A DNA stretch of 7,552 nucleotides from Pseudorhodobacter antarcticus (lineage in GTDB: Bacteria; Pseudomonadota; Alphaproteobacteria; Rhodobacterales; Rhodobacteraceae), in contig CAMDHB010000164.1 in assembly GCA_945897655.1 (NCBI GenBank), positions 1 to 7,552 of the forward strand. The letters run 5' to 3'. The number at the start of each line of letters is the position of its first letter. Within the stretch, counting starts at the first letter, position 1. Position numbers and translations under genes: made by a program. Positions 7,050-7,552 of this stretch are shown piece after piece. Under the pieces are notes generated by a model. The model worked only from the letters and a program-made list of their open reading frames with translations. It was not told the origin of the DNA and did not search any database.

Positions 7050-7066
7050 GATATTTCTCCTTCGCT

Positions 7067-7106
7067 ACCAAGGTAAGACAGGATGCGACGATTTCCAAGC
7101 CTTGGT
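7067..7106 (-). repeat. Inverted repeat in the sufA leader
   Basis: ACCAAGG (7067-7073) and CCTTGGT (7100-7106) are exact inverted repeats 26 bases apart, the proximal arm ending 4 bases before the sufA Shine-Dalgarno. A smaller palindrome, CCAAGCCTTGG (7095-7105), overlaps the distal arm. It could be an operator or an mRNA hairpin near the ribosome site. Seven base pairs over a long loop may be chance. The 137-base spacer (7050-7186) otherwise shows only the palindrome AACGCGTT (7162-7169). Confidence 0.35.
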
Positions 7107-7186
7107 CACAAATCTTGCATCAAAGACTCGGCATGGATTTCGGCCAGACGAAAGTTCTGCGAACGCGTTTCACGTCACAGAATGCG

Positions 7187-7549
7187 TCACATGAACCCCA
7201 TCTCAAGGCGGGCTTCATCGGACATCATTTCCATCCCCCAAGGCGGATCAAAGGTCATCTGCACGTCAACATGACTGACACCTGCAACCGATTCGACGGC
7301 GGCGCTGACCCAACCGGGCATTTCGCCAGCCACGGGGCAGCCGGGGGCGGTCAGGGTCATGGCGATGCCGACCTGGCCCTGATCGTTGATGTCAATCGTG
7401 TAGATCAGGCCAAGATCAAAGATGTTGACCGGGATTTCCGGGTCAAAAACCGTGCGGCACGCCTCGACAACCGGGTCATAGAGCGGATGGTCGGTGGTAG
7501 AGGGGCGGATCAGAGGCGCGCCTTCGATCTTTTCCTGTTGCTGGTTCAT
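7187..7549 (-). CDS. sufT: SUF-system Fe-S assembly factor SufT (MIP18/DUF59 family)
   Basis: This 120-residue cytoplasmic protein of the MIP18 (DUF59) family is an auxiliary Fe-S maturation factor found with suf operons. Seen: the family core DPEIPVNIFDLGLIY (36-50), the second block TLTAPGCP (65-72) with conserved Cys71, and the C-terminal FDPPW (100-104) with a Met/Glu-rich tail ending MSDEARLEMGFM. An N-terminal extension of about 20 hydrophilic residues is normal for SufT. The ATG at 7549 lies 3 bases from the window edge, so the ribosome site and preceding genes cannot be seen; an upstream in-frame start outside the window is possible but not suggested by family length. From the usual order, sufS or sufD would be expected just to the right. 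Confidence 0.88.
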   Translation of the reverse strand: MNQQQEKIEGAPLIRPSTTDHPLYDPVVEACRTVFDPEIPVNIFDLGLIYTIDINDQGQVGIAMTLTAPGCPVAGEMPGWVSAAVESVAGVSHVDVQMTFDPPWGMEMMSDEARLEMGFM

Positions 7550-7552
7550 GAC

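Noticed and set aside
7154..7164. GTTCTGCGAAC as a possible SOS (LexA) box
   Set aside because: The alphaproteobacterial LexA site is two GTTC direct repeats seven bases apart. This is a short inverted GTTC/GAAC with a 3-base centre and does not match.

Overview
The window looks like ordinary chromosome from a GC-rich alphaproteobacterium, most likely a Rhodobacterales (Rhodobacter/Roseobacter-type) species. This rests on gene content and protein style: an frcBCAK-type sugar transport operon as described in Sinorhizobium, a sufT-sufA pair that resembles the tail of an alphaproteobacterial SUF operon, and an alphaproteobacterial-type triose-phosphate isomerase. The species cannot be fixed from the sequence alone. 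Coding density is high, and no gap between genes exceeds about 140 bases.

The left half (about 45-3647, plus strand) is a sugar ABC transporter operon. It encodes a periplasmic binding protein (frcB), a permease (frcC), a single-domain ATPase (frcA) and a small P-loop kinase (frcK). frcC-frcA and frcA-frcK are joined by 4-base ATGA overlaps, so translation is probably coupled. frcB is set apart by a 128-base spacer with a strong hairpin, and its codon use differs visibly from the other genes. Together these suggest the binding protein is made in excess over the membrane components.

The right half is all on the minus strand. Read from the right edge it holds sufT (7549-7187), an A-type Fe-S carrier (7049-6690), a gap with a three-armed hairpin, tpiA (6575-5829), an EamA/DMT-family exporter (5801-4887) and a class I-type bacterial cytochrome P450 (4866-3694). 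tpiA, the exporter and the P450 are 20-27 bases apart and probably form one transcription unit, an odd mix of central metabolism, export and oxidation.

The two halves converge at 3648-3693. A perfect 10-bp palindrome there contains the P450 stop codon and is bracketed by an imperfect direct repeat, as if a small palindromic element had landed at the 3' end of the P450 gene.

I found no mobile element ORF, tRNA, rRNA, CRISPR array or recognisably new multigene system. The observations most worth a second look are the bracketed palindrome at the P450 terminus, the alternative-pairing hairpin before tpiA, and the unresolved substrate of the transporter-linked kinase.
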